Source of the DNA: Mycobacterium lacus
GTDB taxonomy: Bacteria > Actinomycetota > Actinomycetes > Mycobacteriales > Mycobacteriaceae
Direction of reading: 5' to 3'
Length of the DNA stretch: 64,000 bases
Assembly (NCBI RefSeq): GCF_010731535.1
Contig: NZ_AP022581.1
Location: 372,001 to 436,000, forward strand
Positions 10,430 to 21,915 of the stretch are shown here, piece by piece. Made by a program: the position numbers and the translations under genes. Numbering within the stretch: position 1 is the first letter of the stretch; each line of letters starts with the position of its first letter. Below the pieces are notes generated by a model. That model was not told the DNA's origin, did no database searches, and saw only the letters and a program-made list of their open reading frames with translations.

Positions 10430-13400
10430 ATGGGCGTGAGCGAGTTGCTGCCTGAGGGCACGGTGACATTGCTGGTGGGTGATGTCGAGGGTTCGACGCG
10501 CCTATGGGAGGCGCAACCCGAGGAAATGGGTGCCGCGGTCAAGCGCCTCGATGAGACGGTGTCGGGCGTGATCGCCGCCCATGGTGGAGTGCGGCTCGTC
10601 GAGCAGGGCGAGGGTGACAGTCTTGTGCTGGCGTTCGCCCGTGCCTCGGATGCGGTGGCGGCGGCGTTGGATTTGCAGCGCGCGCCGTTGGCGCCGATTC
10701 GGTTGCGTATTGGTGTGCACACCGGGGAGGTGCGGTCGCGCGACGAGGGAAACTACGCCGGCCCGACCATCGACCGAACGGCACGATTGCGTGATCTGGC
10801 GTATGGCGGTCAAACGGTGTTGTCGGGGGCGGCCGAGAGCCTGGCCGTCGATCACATGCCCGATGGCGCGTGGTTGACGGATCTGGGGACTCACCAGCTG
10901 CGCGATCTGCCGCGTTCCGAGCGGGTGGTGCAGTTGTGTCATCCCGACGTGACGGCCGAGTTCCCACCGCCGTGCGATGCCAATGATGTCGCGGCCCACG
11001 GTTTTCCGGCGCATTTGACGCGTTTCGTGGGGCGCGTTGCGCAGATCGGCGAGGTGCATCAGCTGCTGCTCGATAACCGGTTGGTGACCTTGACAGGTGC
11101 GGGCGGGGTGGGCAAGACACGGCTGGCGGTGCAGCTTGCGGAACGGATAGCCACCGAGTTTGGCGGCGCGTGGTATGTGGACCTGGCGCCGATCACCGAT
11201 GCGGATCTGGTGCCGATCACGGTGGCGCGCGCGCTGGGCCTCCACGACCTGCTCGGCCCGCGCGCGATCGACACGGTGCTGCGCTCCCTCGGCACTCGCC
11301 GGGCTTTGGTGGTGCTCGACAACTGTGAACATCTGCTCGATGCGGTCGCCGCTTTGGTAGTGACGGTGGTGAAGGCGTGTCCGGATGTGCGGTTGTTGGC
11401 GACCAGTCGGGAGCCGATCCGGGTTCTGGGCGAGGTGAGCTACCGGGTGCCGCCGCTGTCGTTGAGTGATGAAGCCATCCAGATGTTCGCCTTTCGGGCC
11501 CGGCGGGTGCGACCCGACTTCGACCTCACCGATGACAACCGTGCGTTGGTGACCGAGATTTGCCGTCGCCTGGAGAGCTTGCCGTTGGCAATAGAGCTGG
11601 CGGCCGCGCGGGTGCGATCGTTGTCGCTGGACGAGATCCTCGATGGTTTGCAGCACCGGTTCCAGCTGCTGACCGGTGGTGCCCGCACCGCGGTGCGCCG
11701 CCAGCAGACACTGTGGGCCTCGGTGGATTGGTCGTTTGAGCTGTTGACCGCGCCCGAACGGGTCTTGTTGCGCCGGCTGGCGGTGTTCGTGGGTTACTTC
11801 TTCCTCGTCGACGCGCACGCGATCGCCTGCGACGGCGATACCCAGAGATATCAAGTCCTCGACGAGCTTTCGCTTCTTGTTGATAAGTCGCTGGTAATGG
11901 CAGAGCAACGCGGCGGTCGAACGTACTACCGCTTATGCGAGACGATGCGTGAGTACGCGCTGGAAAAGCTCAAGCAGGCCGGCGAGGTCGACCTCGTGCG
12001 GGCCCGTCACCGCGATCACTATACGGCGATGGCGGCCCTGCTCGACAACCCGGGCCGTGCCGACTACGCACAATGGATCGACGAGGCGGAAACCGAGATC
12101 GACAACCTGCGGGCCGCGTTTGTGTGGAGCCGCGAAAATGCCGATACCGAGCTCGCCCTCACGCTGGCGTCCTCGCTGCAGCCCGTGTGGCTGACACGAG
12201 GCCGCGTGAGAGAAGGACGGGCCTGGTTTGCCTCCGTACTCACCGGTCAGGACGGGTCCCAGCTTGAGGTGGCGGCCGCGGTACGGGCACGGGCGCTTGC
12301 CGACAAGGCCCTGCTTGACGTCTTCGTCGACGCCGCCGCGGGAGCCGATCAGGCAGAACAAGCGCTGGAGATCGCGCGCGAGATCGGTGACCCGGCCCTG
12401 CTGTCACGCGCGCTCACGGTCTGCGGCTTGATCTGTATTGCTGTGGCCCGCACCGAGGCGGCCGCGCAGTACTTCGCCGAGGCGATCGACCTGGCCCGCG
12501 CGGTGGGCGATCGGTGGCGGCTGGCTCAGATCCTTGTCTTTCAGGCGCTCGACGCGGTCATGGCCGGTTGCCCGGTCGCCGCGCGCGCGGCCGCCTCAGA
12601 GGGACGCGACCTGGCGGATGCGATCGGGGACCGGTCCGATTCGCTTTGGTGCCGCTCATGTCTCGGGTTCGCACAGCTGATGGCAGGCAATCTCGCCGAG
12701 GCAGCTGCAGAATTCCGTGCGGCGGCGGACGAGGCCGAGGCGGCTCACGAAGTCACGCACAGGGCGAATTGCCTGCAGGGCCTGGCCTATGCACTCGCAT
12801 ACCAGGGCGCGGTGAGCGAGGCGCAAGCCGCGGCCGATGCGGCTCTGCAGGCCGCAGAACTGGGCGAATATTACGCGGGCATGGGCTACTCGGCGTTGGC
12901 CACGACGGCCCTGGCCGCCGGCGACGTCGAGGCCGCGAAAGACGCGAGCGAGGCGGCATGGCGCAACCTGAGTTTGGCGGTGCCCCGGTCGGCCGCTGCG
13001 CAGAGCGCGTTCATTGCCCAAATTGCGCTCGCGAGCGGTGATCTCGTTACCGCCCGCCGGTGGGGAGACGACGCCGCTGAGACAGCGACCGGACGGCACC
13101 TGGCAGTGGCGTTGATTACGTGCGCCCGTATCGCGATCGCCGAGGGCAGGTTGGAGGAGGCCGAACGCGATGCCCTTGACGCGCTGGCCTGCGCCGCCGA
13201 CAGTGCGGCGTACGTGGATATCCCCGACGTGCTCGAATGTCTCGCCGATCTGGCCAGCGACGCCGGCACCGACGTGGAAGCGGCAAGGCTTTTCGGTGCA
13301 GCGGAGGCGATCCGGCAGCGCATTGGCTTGGTCCGCTTCGCTGTCTATCAAGACGGATACCAGGCCTCGGTGGCCAAGCTGCGAGATGCGATGGGTGAAA

Positions 13401-13816
13401 AGGACTTTGACACGGCCTGGGCCGAGGGTGCGGCGTTGTCCGTCGACGAGGCCATCGGCTATGCACATCGCGGCCACTGTGGTCGCAAACGGCCGGCCAC
13501 CGGTTGGGAGTCGCTGACGCCGGCCGAGCATGACGTCGTGCGGTTGGTCGGCGAAGGACTGGCCAACAAGGACATCGCGACGCGGCTTTTCATCTCGCCT
13601 CGGACGGTGCAAACCCATCTGACGCACGTCTACGCCAAACTTGGTGTCACCTCGCGCGTCCAACTCATCCAGCAGGTGGTCAGCCATGCTGAGCGATCAT
13701 CACGCTCCCGCGCGATGTTGCACCGCAAGCGCGCGGTGGATGGGGGTCGATGGACCGTATGCACTCCCGTCCTGCCCAGTGCGGTCGACCCTTCTGGCTC
13801 ACATGGGCCAGAATGA
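10430..13816 (+). CDS. Adenylate cyclase-like / NB-ARC ATPase / LuxR-type regulator fusion
   Basis: 1128-aa regulator. Residues 1-170 form a class III cyclase-homology domain with metal Asp D18 (VGDVEGST) and D63 ([10 protein letters not shown]). The usual transition-state Asn is Asp in TIDRTARL (residues 113-120), so cyclase activity is doubtful. Residues 195-480 form an NB-ARC-type ATPase with P-loop GAGGVGKT (223-230) and Walker B LVVLDN. An Ala-rich TPR-like region follows, and a C-terminal LuxR helix-turn-helix ([22 protein letters not shown]...) lies near 1030-1085. It resembles Rv2488c/Rv0386/Rv1358; in M. tuberculosis, Rv0891c and Rv0890c at this locus look like a split version. An upstream GTG at 10412 is an alternative start. 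Confidence 0.9.
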   Translation: MGVSELLPEGTVTLLVGDVEGSTRLWEAQPEEMGAAVKRLDETVSGVIAAHGGVRLVEQGEGDSLVLAFARASDAVAAALDLQRAPLAPIRLRIGVHTGEVRSRDEGNYAGPTIDRTARLRDLAYGGQTVLSGAAESLAVDHMPDGAWLTDLGTHQLRDLPRSERVVQLCHPDVTAEFPPPCDANDVAAHGFPAHLTRFVGRVAQIGEVHQLLLDNRLVTLTGAGGVGKTRLAVQLAERIATEFGGAWYVDLAPITDADLVPITVARALGLHDLLGPRAIDTVLRSLGTRRALVVLDNCEHLLDAVAALVVTVVKACPDVRLLATSREPIRVLGEVSYRVPPLSLSDEAIQMFAFRARRVRPDFDLTDDNRALVTEICRRLESLPLAIELAAARVRSLSLDEILDGLQHRFQLLTGGARTAVRRQQTLWASVDWSFELLTAPERVLLRRLAVFVGYFFLVDAHAIACDGDTQRYQVLDELSLLVDKSLVMAEQRGGRTYYRLCETMREYALEKLKQAGEVDLVRARHRDHYTAMAALLDNPGRADYAQWIDEAETEIDNLRAAFVWSRENADTELALTLASSLQPVWLTRGRVREGRAWFASVLTGQDGSQLEVAAAVRARALADKALLDVFVDAAAGADQAEQALEIAREIGDPALLSRALTVCGLICIAVARTEAAAQYFAEAIDLARAVGDRWRLAQILVFQALDAVMAGCPVAARAAASEGRDLADAIGDRSDSLWCRSCLGFAQLMAGNLAEAAAEFRAAADEAEAAHEVTHRANCLQGLAYALAYQGAVSEAQAAADAALQAAELGEYYAGMGYSALATTALAAGDVEAAKDASEAAWRNLSLAVPRSAAAQSAFIAQIALASGDLVTARRWGDDAAETATGRHLAVALITCARIAIAEGRLEEAERDALDALACAADSAAYVDIPDVLECLADLASDAGTDVEAARLFGAAEAIRQRIGLVRFAVYQDGYQASVAKLRDAMGEKDFDTAWAEGAALSVDEAIGYAHRGHCGRKRPATGWESLTPAEHDVVRLVGEGLANKDIATRLFISPRTVQTHLTHVYAKLGVTSRVQLIQQVVSHAERSSRSRAMLHRKRAVDGGRWTVCTPVLPSAVDPSGSHGPE

Positions 13817-13841
13817 CCCGCACGGACCCGGAGACCGACCG

Positions 13842-14900
13842 CTATGTACCGTTCACGGCACACCGGTCGGATCTGGGATAGGCGCAAGGGTTGTTTTGAT
13901 AAATCTGGCGCCAGAACTGATGAGGGAACGCGGTATAGGCCAGTAGCTCGCTGCGGGCAGCAGCGACGTGCTCGCCCGCCTTGGGCAGCTGCTCACGTAG
14001 TATCTCAAGCACCCGATCATATTGGTTCACAACGGATTCGGCATCTGTTTGGTCGAACACGGAATGCAGCAGGGTGTGAACCCACCGCCAACACGACTGA
14101 GGAGTGACCGACATCAGTTCGGCACCGTAGCTCGTTATGCAGCGTTGCCAGGCCGCCCCTGGCCAGGTGGCGTCAATGGCGGCAACCAGGCCGGTATGGG
14201 AGTCGCTGGTGACCAGCGCGACGCCGGATAGGCCGCGTGCCCGCAATTCGCTGAAGAATCTCAGCCAGCGGGCCCCGTCCTCGCCGCGCGATAATTGCGT
14301 CCCCAGGATCTCTCGGTGGCCGTGCGCGTTGACGCCGGTGGCGATAGCCAACTGCAGCCCAACGGCTCGGCCGCGTTGGTGAACCATGAGCATCTGGGTA
14401 TCGACGGCCACGAACCGGTGCGGACCGCCGTCGAGCGGACGGGTGCGAAGTGCGGTTACAGCCGCATCGAGTTCGGCTGCTATGACCGCTACGTGCAACC
14501 TGGACAGGCGTGTCACGCCAAGAGATTCGACCAGCCTCTCCATCCGCTGGATCGATACACCGAGCAGGTAGCAAATGGCCACCACATTTGTCAGTACGCG
14601 TTCGGCGCGCTCGCGGTGCCCCAAGAGCCAGTCTGGAAAGTAGTTGTCGAAGCGCAGTTTGGGAATGGCTAACTTGATTGCGCCGAGGCGGGTCTCGAGG
14701 TTGCGGCGCCGATACCCGTTGCGGCTATTGGCCCGGCCGTCGTTGCGCTGACCATAGCCGGCGCGACACATCGCATCGGCGTCTGCGCTCATCAACGCGT
14801 GAATGAAGGTCGAAAGCAGCTCGCGTAGCAAATCGGGGCTCGCCTGTGCGAGGCGGTCGGCCAGCAACCTGTCACCGTCGATAGGGCGGGGATTGGCCAA
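13842..14900 (-). pseudogene. C-terminally truncated IS256-family transposase (IS1081-like)
   Basis: 352-aa remnant of a Mutator/IS256-class transposase very similar to IS1081 (about 415 aa). The TTG start at 14900 has GGAGG 7 bp upstream. The first two catalytic acids are present (VAVDTQ and VTSDSHTG). Homology stops after YQNNP at 13887, exactly before the ERLNRE segment that carries the catalytic Glu, and is replaced by 15 unrelated residues. The protein should be inactive. The missing 3' end abuts the end of the LuxR gene, so a deletion probably removed the right end of the element. Confidence 0.85.
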
Positions 14901-16128
14901 GTGTGTACCTCCATGACTGACTTGTCGGTGGTCCGGTGAATCGCAGCGCGTGGACACGTCCTTCCCGTGGGTCCACCCAGCCCCGCCTGCGTGGCGGCGG
15001 TTGGGGCCGTTTCGCTTTGTGATGCGACGGGTGGCAGCGGCGTTGTCCATGAGTGAGCCCAGGGCGCGGCGCTTTGCTGAGGCCACGCTGGACTCAGACC
15101 GCGTGTCCAGCTTGTGCAGGACAAACGGCCCGCGCTACGTCGTGCGGTGTATGAGTTTGGCTCTCGCGACTAGGCTTTGCTGTAGCCGTGCAAGACTGGC
15201 CGTAACGGGAATCTTCGCGATGCTACTGGAAGCGGATGCGTTTCGCGATAGCCCAAGAATCGTTGTGCGGCCGCACTCGACGCCGATATTGCGACGAGGC
15301 TATGCCGTGATTTTGGCGGCACCTCGGCGACGATCTCACCAACGGCCCGGGTATTTCGGTGAGCGCCGTACCAATCGACTTGGGCGACAAGCGGATTGTG
15401 GCTGGCGAAGCGGCATGGGACCGTCGTACCGCAGACGCACGCGTTCTCGGTGGTGGTGGTCGTTAGCGGTGCAACGGCCGCACAGCTCGGCCTAGCGTGT
15501 GCTTCGACTCGTGGTTCGCTGGCCGCTGAGGAGCTGTGGATGCGCACTCGCGCGGTCGGCGCGACCGCGACGGCACATGCAGCGTCACGTGCGACTGTCC
15601 TTTTTTCGGCACCCCCTTTCAATCAAGCGCTGACGTCAACTGTGGACCTCCGAGCGGCGATTATCATCGGCCGCGACGCGTATATCGCGCGCCGCGGGGT
15701 CGTAGATCTTCCGTGGTGCGTATCGGCGTTAACACGTGGTCGCGGGCTGTGTTCCGGTTGCCGTTGAAACCCGGCTAGCGGATGCGGGCTGGGTCACGTG
15801 CTCGAAGCGCGCTGCGGAACCTGTCAGCCTGAATGAGGCACCGTGGCCCGGCATTTGCTCAGTGTCCTCCTCTGGTTGGTCTTCCACCCGGCCAGGATCT
15901 TTCATCCAAGTCGCGCGGACCAACGTCGTAACCTTGCTCGTCATTTAGGGGGCTCGCGTTATTCCGGCCCTCGGCGTCACCAATCGTCAGGGGTCGGGCG
16001 CTGGGCGGCGCCTCAACCCAGGTCGACACCAGAGAGCGCTCACAAGCCACACCACAACAAGTGGTCTCGACCACAAACTGACGGACACAATCAGTCGCGA
16101 AACCTAATGCAACGGTATGCGGGGTGTG
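14901..16128. other. 1.2-kb stretch without a convincing gene
   Basis: Between the truncated transposase and the PPE pseudogene. Open frames exist on both strands, but their translations are compositionally biased and match nothing I recognise. I see no RBS-supported start, tRNA or repeat. The 5' end probably holds the left terminus of the IS1081-like element, which I could not delimit. It is probably decayed DNA. Confidence 0.5.
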
Positions 16129-17043
16129 ATGAATTTCTTGGTGTTGCCGCCGGAGGTGAATTCTTTGCTGTTGTTCTCCGGTGCGGGTTCGGGGCCGATG
16201 CTAGCGGCGGCTGCGGCTTGGGAGGGTTTGGCCGAGGAGTTGGGGTCGGCGGCGGTTCGTTTGCGTCGGTGACTTTGGAGTTGGCGGGTGGGTCGTGGCG
16301 CGGTCAGGCGTCGACGGCGATGGCGAATGCGGCCGCGCCGTTCGCGGCGTGGTTGACCGCTGCGGCCGCTCGCGCGGGCGCAACGGCTTACCAGGCCAGG
16401 CGGCGGGCTCGCTCTATGAGGCAGCCCGGGCAGCGGCCACCCATCCGGCATTGGTCACGGGTAATCGCGCCCAGCTGGTCTCGCTGGTGGCCTCCAATCT
16501 ATTCGGGCAGAACGCCCCGGCGATCGCGGCCACCGAGGCCGAATATGAGCGCATGTGGGCTCAGGATGTCGCGGCGATGCTGAACTACCACGTCGGGGCG
16601 TCATCGACCGTCGCCCGGTTGACGTCGTGGCCGCGAATGGTGCAGGCGCTGCCGGGTATGGTGGGCCAGCTGGTCGGCCACGCCGCGAGCGCCGTGGGCC
16701 CGAGTGCAACCGGCGTGCGGGGCATCAACAGCGGCCTCGGGAATGACGGCGACTGCAACCTGGGCAGCGGAAACACCGGCTCGCTCAACTTCGGGAGCGG
16801 CAGCGTTGGCAGCGGCAATGTGGGAAGCGGAAACACGGGCAACACGAATCTGGGCAACGGAAATACCGGCAACACGAACCTGGGTCACGGAAATACCGGC
16901 AACGCAAATCTGGGGAGTGGAAACTGGTCGTAAACTCGGCAACCAACGCCGGTGGGACTTACACCTCCGGTATAGCGAACGCGGGCGACGATAGTTCGGG
17001 AGCCTTCAACACGGGAAATGACGAATCGGGGTTCTTCCATTAG
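16129..17043 (+). pseudogene. PPE-MPTR gene disrupted by three frameshifts
   Basis: Begins [20 protein letters not shown], a classic PPE N-terminus. The first frame ends at a stop near 16270; [15 protein letters not shown] (with the WxG motif) continues in a second frame to about 16400. [20 protein letters not shown] through [23 protein letters not shown] then continues in a third frame into [19 protein letters not shown] MPTR repeats. The last part, [15 protein letters not shown], is in the first frame again, ending at TAG 17041. Three indels near 16262, 16400 and 16930 explain this. The array is short compared with intact MPTR proteins. The gene is not functional as read. Confidence 0.85.
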
Positions 17044-17592
17044 CACAGATATTTCCCGGGCCGCAACTCCGGACTTGTCGAGCATGAGTTCTGCGATCCG
17101 CTCGGCCGATGTTGCAGCAAATGGTCCGACGATTGGGGTGGTGGCCCCGATGACGTGTCGGCCGCCGTCGCGGTGTTCAGGCACGGTCGGGCGTTTTTGC
17201 GGCTTGTCTTACGCGGGCGGGTAAGCCGCCAACGTGGCAGTGGCGCTTGCGCTGACCCCGAATGCTCGCGCACCAACTGGACCGTCCCCGACGTTGATGG
17301 CGGCCATGCTTGGTTGACCCTCCCCTACATCGGCTACGTCGGCGCCGACTTGAGAGCCCTTGGGTTAGACGGCCAGTCGAATCGTGCACTGCCGACGGAT
17401 TGGGAGGCCCGGCGGTGAGTTGTTCGTTGAGCCAGCGGTGGTTGAACCAACCAACTCGTCCGGCGGGTATTCGGCCCGCTCGATGCACGCCGCCGGACCA
17501 GCACACCCGACCCCGGGCAGGCGCTCGTGGGTGATAACGACTACCTTCACAGCTATACCAACAGCCATCAGCCAGAGCGCAAAGGGGTTCTC
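17044..17592. other. Intergenic region upstream of gltA2
   Basis: About 550 bp without a convincing gene. It should contain the gltA2 promoter. An imperfect hairpin with arms GCGGCTT (17199-17205) and AAGCCGC (17223-17229) is visible. The frame upstream of gltA2 is open from a GTG at 17527 but lacks homology there. Confidence 0.4.
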
Positions 17593-18888
17593 GTGGCCGA
17601 CACCGACGACACCGCCACTCTGAAGTACCCAGGGGGCGAGATCGAACTACAGATCGCTCGCGCCACCGAGGGAGCGGACGGCATTGCGCTCGGCTCGCTG
17701 TTGGCCAAGACCGGGTACACCACCTTCGATGTTGGCTATGGCAACACCGCCTCGACCAAGAGCTCCATCACCTACATCGACGGCGACGCCGGCATCCTGC
17801 GCTACCGCGGTTACCCGATCGAGCAACTGGCGGAGAAGTCCACCTTCATCGAGGTCAGCTACCTGCTGATCTACGGCGAATTGCCGAACACCGACCAGCT
17901 GGCCGAATTCACCCACCGGATCCAGCGGCACACCATGCTGCACGAGGACCTCAAACGGTTCTTCGACGGCTTCCCGCGCAACGCGCATCCGATGCCGGTG
18001 TTGTCCAGCGTGGTCAACGCGTTGAGCGCGTACTACCAAGATGCCCTGGACCCGATGGACAACGGTCAGGTCGAGCTGTCGACTATCCGACTGCTGGCCA
18101 AGCTGCCCACCATCGCCGCCTACGCCTACAAGAAGTCGGTTGGCCAGCCGTTCCTCTACCCGGACAACTCGCTGACTCTGGTGGAGAACTTCCTGCGGAT
18201 GACGTTCGGCTTCCCGGCCGAGCCCTATCAACCCGATCCCGAGGTGGTGCGGGCACTGGACATGCTGTTCATCCTGCATGCCGACCACGAGCAGAACTGT
18301 TCGACGTCAACCGTGCGCCTGGTGGGCTCGTCGCGGGCCAACCTGTTCACCTCGATCTCCGGCGGCATCAACGCGCTGTGGGGCCCGCTGCACGGCGGCG
18401 CCAACCAGGCGGTGCTCGAAATGCTCGAGGGCATCCGGGAGAGCGGCGACAACGTCACCGAATTCGTCCGGAAGGTGAAGAACCGCGAAGCCGGTGTGAA
18501 ATTGATGGGCTTTGGGCACCGCGTCTACAAGAACTACGATCCGCGGGCCCGCATCGTCAAGGAACAGGCCGACAAGATCCTGGCCAAGCTCGGCGGCGAC
18601 GACGACTTGCTGAACATCGCCAAGGGGCTCGAGGAGGCGGCACTCACCGACGACTATTTCATCGAGCGCAAGCTCTACCCGAACGTCGACTTCTATACCG
18701 GCCTGATCTACCGGGCCCTTGGGTTCCCAACCCGGATGTTCACCGTGCTGTTCGCGCTGGGCCGGCTGCCCGGCTGGATCGCGCACTGGCGTGAGATGCA
18801 CGACGAGGGCGACAGCAAGATCGGCCGTCCGCGCCAGATCTACACCGGCTACACCGAGCGGGACTACGTCACCATCGACGCTCGGTAG
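17593..18888 (+). CDS. gltA2: Citrate synthase GltA2
   Basis: 431-aa type II citrate synthase making citrate from acetyl-CoA and oxaloacetate, the entry step of the TCA cycle. Active-site residues lie in [40 protein letters not shown] and the catalytic Asp in NVDFYTG. The GTG at 17593 is preceded by AAAGGGG and gives [10 protein letters not shown], the M. tuberculosis Rv0896 start and length, so it is preferred over the GTG at 17527. A long perfect hairpin follows immediately after the stop. Confidence 0.97.
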   Translation: MADTDDTATLKYPGGEIELQIARATEGADGIALGSLLAKTGYTTFDVGYGNTASTKSSITYIDGDAGILRYRGYPIEQLAEKSTFIEVSYLLIYGELPNTDQLAEFTHRIQRHTMLHEDLKRFFDGFPRNAHPMPVLSSVVNALSAYYQDALDPMDNGQVELSTIRLLAKLPTIAAYAYKKSVGQPFLYPDNSLTLVENFLRMTFGFPAEPYQPDPEVVRALDMLFILHADHEQNCSTSTVRLVGSSRANLFTSISGGINALWGPLHGGANQAVLEMLEGIRESGDNVTEFVRKVKNREAGVKLMGFGHRVYKNYDPRARIVKEQADKILAKLGGDDDLLNIAKGLEEAALTDDYFIERKLYPNVDFYTGLIYRALGFPTRMFTVLFALGRLPGWIAHWREMHDEGDSKIGRPRQIYTGYTERDYVTIDAR

Positions 18889-18957
18889 CCCTGGCGAGCA
18901 GACGTAAAAGCCCCTAAACCGGCAGGTTTTAGGGGCTTTTACGTCTGCTCGCCAGGG
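18889..18957. terminator. Perfect 30-bp inverted repeat, bidirectional terminator
   Basis: Arms 18889-18918 and 18928-18957 are perfect reverse complements around a 9-nt loop. The element starts directly after the gltA2 stop and contains the last codon of the convergent dehydrogenase gene (stop at 18929-18931). There is a TTTT within the right arm but no long terminal U tract. The stem shares GCGAG(C/A)AGACG(T/C)AAAAGC with the hairpin at 59066. It fits the mycobacterial intergenic hairpin terminators (TRIT-like). Confidence 0.75.
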
Positions 18958-20515
18958 AAGCCAGCACCGCCATCGCGGCGTTGTGACCACCGATGCCCGA
19001 CACCGCCCCGCCGCGACGGGCTCCCGAGCCGCACAGCACGATCCGCTCGTGGGCGGTGGCCACCCCCCACCGCCGCGCCGGCGTGTCGAGCGGGTCGTCA
19101 TCGTCGGCGAACGGCCAGGACAATCCGCCGTGGAAGATGTTGCCTTCGGTCATCCGCAGCGTGCGCTGCAAGTCCACGGTCGTCGTCGTCTCGATGCACG
19201 GCCGCCCCCGCGCGTCAGTCATCAGCACGTCCTGAATCGGTTCGGCCAGAACGGAGTTCAGCGATTCCAGCGTCGACTCGGTGAGCCGATCGCGCAACGT
19301 GTCGGGGTCGGTGGAGCCAAACGCCGAGTGCGGTGTGTGCAAGCCGAACACGGTCATCGTGTGGGCGCCGGCCTCGCGCAGCCCGGCCGACAGGATGCTT
19401 GGGTCGGCCAGTGAGTGGCAGTAGGCCTCGCATGGCAACGGATCGGGCAACTGGCCGGCGGCCGCCCGCGTGTATGCCGCATCGAGTTGCGTCCACGTCT
19501 CGTTGACGTGGAACGTCCCGGCAAACGCCTGTTCCGGTGTGACGCGCTGGTCGCGTAACCGCGGCAGTCGCCGCACCACCAGGTTCACCTTGACCTGCGC
19601 GCCCTGGGCTCCCGCCGGCGCGGGTTCGCCGAGCAGGCCGGCCAGAACCGCCGGTGTGACACCGGCCAGCACGAAGCGGCCCCGGATCACATGGTCCGCG
19701 CCGCCGGTGTGGTAGCGGACTTCGCCGTCCGGGGCTACCGCGTAAACGTCTGCGCCAGTGATGATTTCGGCTCCGTGGCGGACGGCCGCCGCGGCCAGCG
19801 CGGCGGTCACCGCGCCCATGCCGCCGACCGGGGCGTCCCAGTCTCCGGTGCCCCCGCCGAGCACGTGATACAGGAAGCAGATGTTCTGCTCTAGCGACTC
19901 GTCGCCTAGGCGGGCGAAGGTGCCGATCAGCGCGTCGGTGGCGATCAGGCCGCGGACCAGGTCGTCGCCCACCGCCTCGGCGATGGCGTGCCCGATCGGT
20001 TCGTCCACCATTGACCGCCACGCAGCTTCCGCATCGGGATCACTGGCTTCGAGGACGCGACCGCGGGCCTGCTCGCGGGTGGGCAACGGTTCGACCAGGG
20101 TCGGCCAGAGCCGCTCGGTCACCAGCCGGCAGCGCCGGTAGAAGGCGGCAAACCCGCGCTCATCGTCAGCGGCGCCGATCGCGGCAAACGTGTTGTGCGG
20201 CCCGATCAGCAGGCCAGAGCGCCCGGCGGTGGCCGGGTCAGGGGTATACGACGAAAACCGCCGCCGGACCAGGCGCACTGGAGCACCCAGGTCGTCGACG
20301 ATGCGCGGCGGCAGCAAGCTGACCAGGTAGGCATACCGCGACACCCGAACCTCGACGCCCTCGAAGGCCTGCGCGGACACGGCGGCCCCGCCGGACTGCC
20401 CCAGCCGCTCGAGCAACCGCACCCGCAGGCCCGCCCGGGCCAGGTAGGCGGCCGCTACCAGGCCGTTGTGGCCGCCACCAACGACGACTGCATCGAAATC
20501 CGGTGCGCGAGGCAT
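18929..20515 (-). CDS. Phytoene dehydrogenase-like FAD oxidoreductase (Rv0897c-like)
   Basis: 528-aa FAD-dependent amine-oxidase/phytoene-desaturase-type protein. The N-terminal dinucleotide-binding [20 protein letters not shown] lies at about residues 9-28 and is followed by [12 protein letters not shown]. The C-terminal FAD motif is [27 protein letters not shown]. The start at 20515 ([10 protein letters not shown]) places the nucleotide fold at the terminus; an extension to 20584 has no support. The substrate is unknown. It lies 7 bp downstream of the DUF2630 gene, so they are co-transcribed. Confidence 0.87.
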   Translation of the reverse strand: MPRAPDFDAVVVGGGHNGLVAAAYLARAGLRVRLLERLGQSGGAAVSAQAFEGVEVRVSRYAYLVSLLPPRIVDDLGAPVRLVRRRFSSYTPDPATAGRSGLLIGPHNTFAAIGAADDERGFAAFYRRCRLVTERLWPTLVEPLPTREQARGRVLEASDPDAEAAWRSMVDEPIGHAIAEAVGDDLVRGLIATDALIGTFARLGDESLEQNICFLYHVLGGGTGDWDAPVGGMGAVTAALAAAAVRHGAEIITGADVYAVAPDGEVRYHTGGADHVIRGRFVLAGVTPAVLAGLLGEPAPAGAQGAQVKVNLVVRRLPRLRDQRVTPEQAFAGTFHVNETWTQLDAAYTRAAAGQLPDPLPCEAYCHSLADPSILSAGLREAGAHTMTVFGLHTPHSAFGSTDPDTLRDRLTESTLESLNSVLAEPIQDVLMTDARGRPCIETTTTVDLQRTLRMTEGNIFHGGLSWPFADDDDPLDTPARRWGVATAHERIVLCGSGARRGGAVSGIGGHNAAMAVLASLASRRKSP

Positions 20516-20522
20516 GCCGTCC

Positions 20523-20786
20523 CTAGCCGGTGTAACCCTCGACTTGATCGGCCGGTCGCACCACCGCCTCGCGCGGGTCACCACCGGTCTCGCGCAGCGC
20601 CCGACGCTGCCTCAGCAGGTCCCAGCACTGGTCGAGTTCGATCTCGATGCGGCGCAGTTGCTGATGCTCCTCGGACTCGGTGATGTCGCCGTGCTGCAGC
20701 TTCGCGCGCAGCGTCTTCTCCTCGGCTACCAGCGCCCGGATGCGCGCCAGCGTGTCGCTGTCCGTTGGTTTCCTGCCCATACCCAT
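20523..20786 (-). CDS. DUF2630 family protein (Rv0898c-like)
   Basis: 87-aa charged, helical protein: an alpha-helical pair over residues 10-65 (DTLARIRALVAEEKTLRAKL... RRIEIELDQCWDLLRQRRA) and a short tail. This is the DUF2630 layout, of unknown function. It is the first gene of a two-gene operon with the phytoene dehydrogenase-like protein and is divergent from arfA. Confidence 0.85.
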   Translation of the reverse strand: MGMGRKPTDSDTLARIRALVAEEKTLRAKLQHGDITESEEHQQLRRIEIELDQCWDLLRQRRALRETGGDPREAVVRPADQVEGYTG

Positions 20787-20892
20787 CGCTCCAGTGTGCC
20801 GGAGATGAGCCGTTCAACGGGCGCCGACTCGGTAGGCTGCATATCGCCCGCAGCACGGACGACTGCCGTTGGGCGACCTGAGAGGAGGGGCG

Positions 20893-21903
20893 ATGGCGGG
20901 TTCCGGGAAAAGGCCCGCGACCACCGGCGCGCCGTCGGCACCGACGTTCTATCGGCAGCCGCTGGGCCGCTCCTGGCTGATCGGCCTGCTCGTTATCCCC
21001 TTGCTGATAGCGGGAATCGGCTACATCGTGGCGCACCGATCCCAGCCCGCCAACGAGCCGGCACCGACACCCGGCGCGTCGAACACCTCCGCTGCGCCGC
21101 GGCCGTCACTGGCAGCGCTATCGATTGTCCGCAACGCCAACAGCATTACCGTCAGCGGCGACTTCCCCGACGATTCCGCCAAGGCGGCGCTGATGAACGC
21201 GCTCAAGGGCTCGCTGACACCGGACGTCAACGTCATCGACCAAATCTGGATCAATCCCGATGCCAAGGCGCTCGATTTCACAAACGCGGGACCGGTTTTC
21301 AGCGCCAGCGCGCCCATTCCCGATTTCAACCTGACGGTCAACGTCGACAGCGTGATCTTGATGGGAACCGCCGCGTCGATGGAGCAGAAGTCCGCGGTCG
21401 CGCAGGCGGCCGCGACCGCCTGGTCGGGCGTGAATGTTGTTGACAGGATTGAGGTTAAGGGCCCAAATCCGCCGCCTGCTGCGCCGCCGGCAACGCCCAA
21501 TGCCGCCCCTCCCGCATCACCCGGCGCCCCTGGTCCAGGCGGTTGCACCGATTTGCAATCGGCCATCAATACCGCAACCGGCGGGCCGATTTACTTTGGG
21601 AACGATGGGATTAGCCTGACCCCGGCCGACGAGCAAGCCCTTACCCAGGTGGCGGACAAGCTCAAGGCATGTCCGAACGCGCGCGTGACGATCAATGGTT
21701 ACGCCGACAACAGCGGCGGCGACGGCGTCAACGCGGCGCTCAGCGCGCGGCGAGCCACGGCGGTCGCCGACTTCCTCGTTTCCCACGGCGTTGCCCGCGA
21801 TCTCGTCGTCGCCAAGGGTCTCGGTTCGGCAAACCCGATCGCCCCCAACGACACTGCCGACGGCCGCGCCAAGAATCGCCGCGCCGAAATCGTGGTCGGC
21901 TAA
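20893..21903 (+). CDS. arfA: ArfA / OmpATb (Rv0899-like)
   Basis: 336-aa membrane-anchored protein. One transmembrane helix at about residues 26-47 (SWLIGLLVIPLLIAGIGYIV) is followed by a BON-type domain and, after a Pro/Ala linker, an OmpA-like peptidoglycan-binding domain (TINGYADNSGG...NAALSARRATAVADFL... GRAKNRRAEIVV). GAGGAGGGG 3 bp before ATG 20893 fixes the start. In M. tuberculosis this gene supports acid adaptation and ammonia release. It is first in a tight arfABC operon. Confidence 0.93.
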   Translation: MAGSGKRPATTGAPSAPTFYRQPLGRSWLIGLLVIPLLIAGIGYIVAHRSQPANEPAPTPGASNTSAAPRPSLAALSIVRNANSITVSGDFPDDSAKAALMNALKGSLTPDVNVIDQIWINPDAKALDFTNAGPVFSASAPIPDFNLTVNVDSVILMGTAASMEQKSAVAQAAATAWSGVNVVDRIEVKGPNPPPAAPPATPNAAPPASPGAPGPGGCTDLQSAINTATGGPIYFGNDGISLTPADEQALTQVADKLKACPNARVTINGYADNSGGDGVNAALSARRATAVADFLVSHGVARDLVVAKGLGSANPIAPNDTADGRAKNRRAEIVVG

Positions 21904-21915
21904 GGAGAATCCAGC

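Noticed and set aside
15170..15622. 150-codon open frame on the minus strand
   Set aside because: No RBS, no recognisable fold, biased composition of a high-GC shadow frame; left as non-coding.
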